Assembly: GCF_900115495.1 (NCBI RefSeq)
Contig: NZ_FOWR01000002.1
Coordinates: 62,001 to 126,000 of the forward strand
DNA from: Enterovibrio norvegicus DSM 15893
GTDB lineage: Bacteria; Pseudomonadota; Gammaproteobacteria; Enterobacterales; Vibrionaceae
Direction: 5' to 3'
Length of the DNA stretch: 64,000 bases
Shown: positions 63,224-64,000 of the stretch, one piece after another
Layout: every line of letters begins with the position of its first letter
How positions within the stretch are numbered: the stretch's first letter is position 1
Program-made: the position numbers and the translations under genes
Notes under the pieces: generated by a model
Databases searched by the model: none
What the model was told of the DNA's origin: nothing
Seen by the model: the letters and a program-made list of their open reading frames with translations, nothing else

Positions 63224-64000
63224 TTAATGAAGTTCTTTGTGTTTCCACAGTTTGAAAATTGCAGGGATCACCAACAACGTGAGAAGCAGGGCAGACGCCA
63301 TGCCCCCAATCATGGGTGCGGCGATGCGCTGCATAACTTCAGAGCCAGTGCCTTCGCCATACATGATGGGAATAAGGCCAATGATGACGGTAAGCACTGT
63401 CATCATGACGGGGCGAACACGCAACCCTGCACCTACGCGGATAGCATGGGTCAGATCGTCTGCGTTTAATTGACGGGATTGCTCGATGGCATCTTGTTTC
63501 ATGCCATGCCACGATTGGTTCAAGTACACCATCATGATGACGCCAATTTCGACTGCAACGCCGGCCAGCGCAATGAAGCCAACACCAACCGCAATGGAGA
63601 AATTGAAGTTCAGGAAATACATCAACCAAAGCCCGCCCACCATTGCCAGTGGGAGTGTCGCCATGATGATGAGCATTTCACCCACGCGGCGGAAACTCAT
63701 GTAGAGCAACAGCATGATGATGGACAAGGTGATGGGTACAACCACGCTCAAGCGTTCTTTTGCACGCTCCATGTATTCGTATTGCCCTGACCATGCCAGC
63801 GAGTAGCCCGCAGGCAGTGCCAACTGCTCGGCAACAATCTGCTGTGCTTCCGTGACGTAAGAACCCAAATCGCGTTGATCGATATCGACGAACACCCAGC
63901 CATTTGGACGTGCGTTCTCGGTTTTGATCATGGGCGGGCCATCTTCATAACGAATGTCAGCAACGTCAGCCAACGCAATGCGCGCGCCATTCGGCGTTAC
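63224..64000 (-). CDS. cusA: CusA-type heavy-metal RND efflux pump (3' part, runs off the window)
   Basis: The last 258 residues are visible; the frame is open to the window edge (it reads VTPNGARIALADVADI just inside), so the 5' end lies beyond 64000. The content is the C-terminal half of a ~1040-residue inner-membrane proton-driven pump: the porter-domain end (AWSGQYEYMERAKERL), then five membrane segments with SIAVGVGFIALAGVAVEIGV and RVGAGLRVRPVMMTVLTVI, ending AIFKLWKHKELH. This pattern fits CusA/HME-RND exporters of Cu+/Ag+ rather than drug pumps. The stop at 63224 lies close to the cupredoxin gene. Confidence 0.9.
   Translation of the reverse strand, partial: VTPNGARIALADVADIRYEDGPPMIKTENARPNGWVFVDIDQRDLGSYVTEAQQIVAEQLALPAGYSLAWSGQYEYMERAKERLSVVVPITLSIIMLLLYMSFRRVGEMLIIMATLPLAMVGGLWLMYFLNFNFSIAVGVGFIALAGVAVEIGVIMMVYLNQSWHGMKQDAIEQSRQLNADDLTHAIRVGAGLRVRPVMMTVLTVIIGLIPIMYGEGTGSEVMQRIAAPMIGGMASALLLTLLVIPAIFKLWKHKELH

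Overview
The window looks like a chromosomal stretch of a marine gammaproteobacterium of the family Vibrionaceae; I infer a Grimontia/Enterovibrio-like genome. The evidence is the conserved order rne / rluC-HAD / yceF / yceD-rpmF-plsX-fabHDG-acpP-fabF-pabC-mltG-tmk-holB-ycfH-ptsG, a MiaE tRNA hydroxylase, TfoX, lysine exporter LysO and a very large RTX adhesin. I see no prophage, insertion sequence, CRISPR array, rRNA or tRNA gene.

Layout. 1-1.4 kb: a small RTX protein made almost wholly of calcium-binding nonapeptides. 1.9-9.4 kb: mixed housekeeping and accessory genes (acyl-CoA thioesterase, RluA-type pseudouridine synthase, Spo0M-like protein, MiaE, a WYL-regulator operon, a fasciclin lipoprotein, another lipoprotein, a SulP transporter). 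9.8-26.5 kb: the conserved core block, with RNase E divergent from rluC and then the ribosomal L32/fatty-acid operon running into folate, cell-wall and DNA-replication genes. 27-33.6 kb: ptsG, lysO, an HDOD protein, tfoX, two transcriptional regulators and a lipoprotein. 33.7-44.2 kb: two related two-component systems about 6 kb apart. One is a REC-cNMP-kinase fusion followed by a lone receiver. The other is a four-gene operon: an SLC13-type transporter, a separate cNMP-binding protein, a kinase and a lone receiver, with overlapping or near-touching junctions. 44.3-47.8 kb: a Zn/Cd/Pb P-type ATPase behind a MerR-type promoter, and uridine phosphorylase behind a strong CRP site. 47.8-49 kb: an orphan CARF-nuclease protein of the Card1/Can2 (DUF1887) type. 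49.3-61 kb: a 3869-residue LapA-like adhesin preceded by a 30-codon overlapping leader ORF. 61-64 kb: glycerophosphodiesterase, Dps, and a copper cluster (cupredoxin plus the 3' end of a CusA-type pump).

Working together. The 16-26 kb block links ribosome assembly (YceD, L32), membrane lipid synthesis (PlsX, Fab enzymes, ACP), folate, peptidoglycan and DNA precursor synthesis. The most distinctive material is the pair of cNMP-linked histidine kinases. They share an unusual insertion of about 100 residues inside the dimerisation/phosphotransfer region, and one is coupled to a transporter. The orphan CARF nuclease and the leader ORF of the giant adhesin are the next most interesting. Several start sites were moved from the longest ORF using ribosome binding sites and family alignment, and one gene (HAD hydrolase after rluC) appears to start at CTG.
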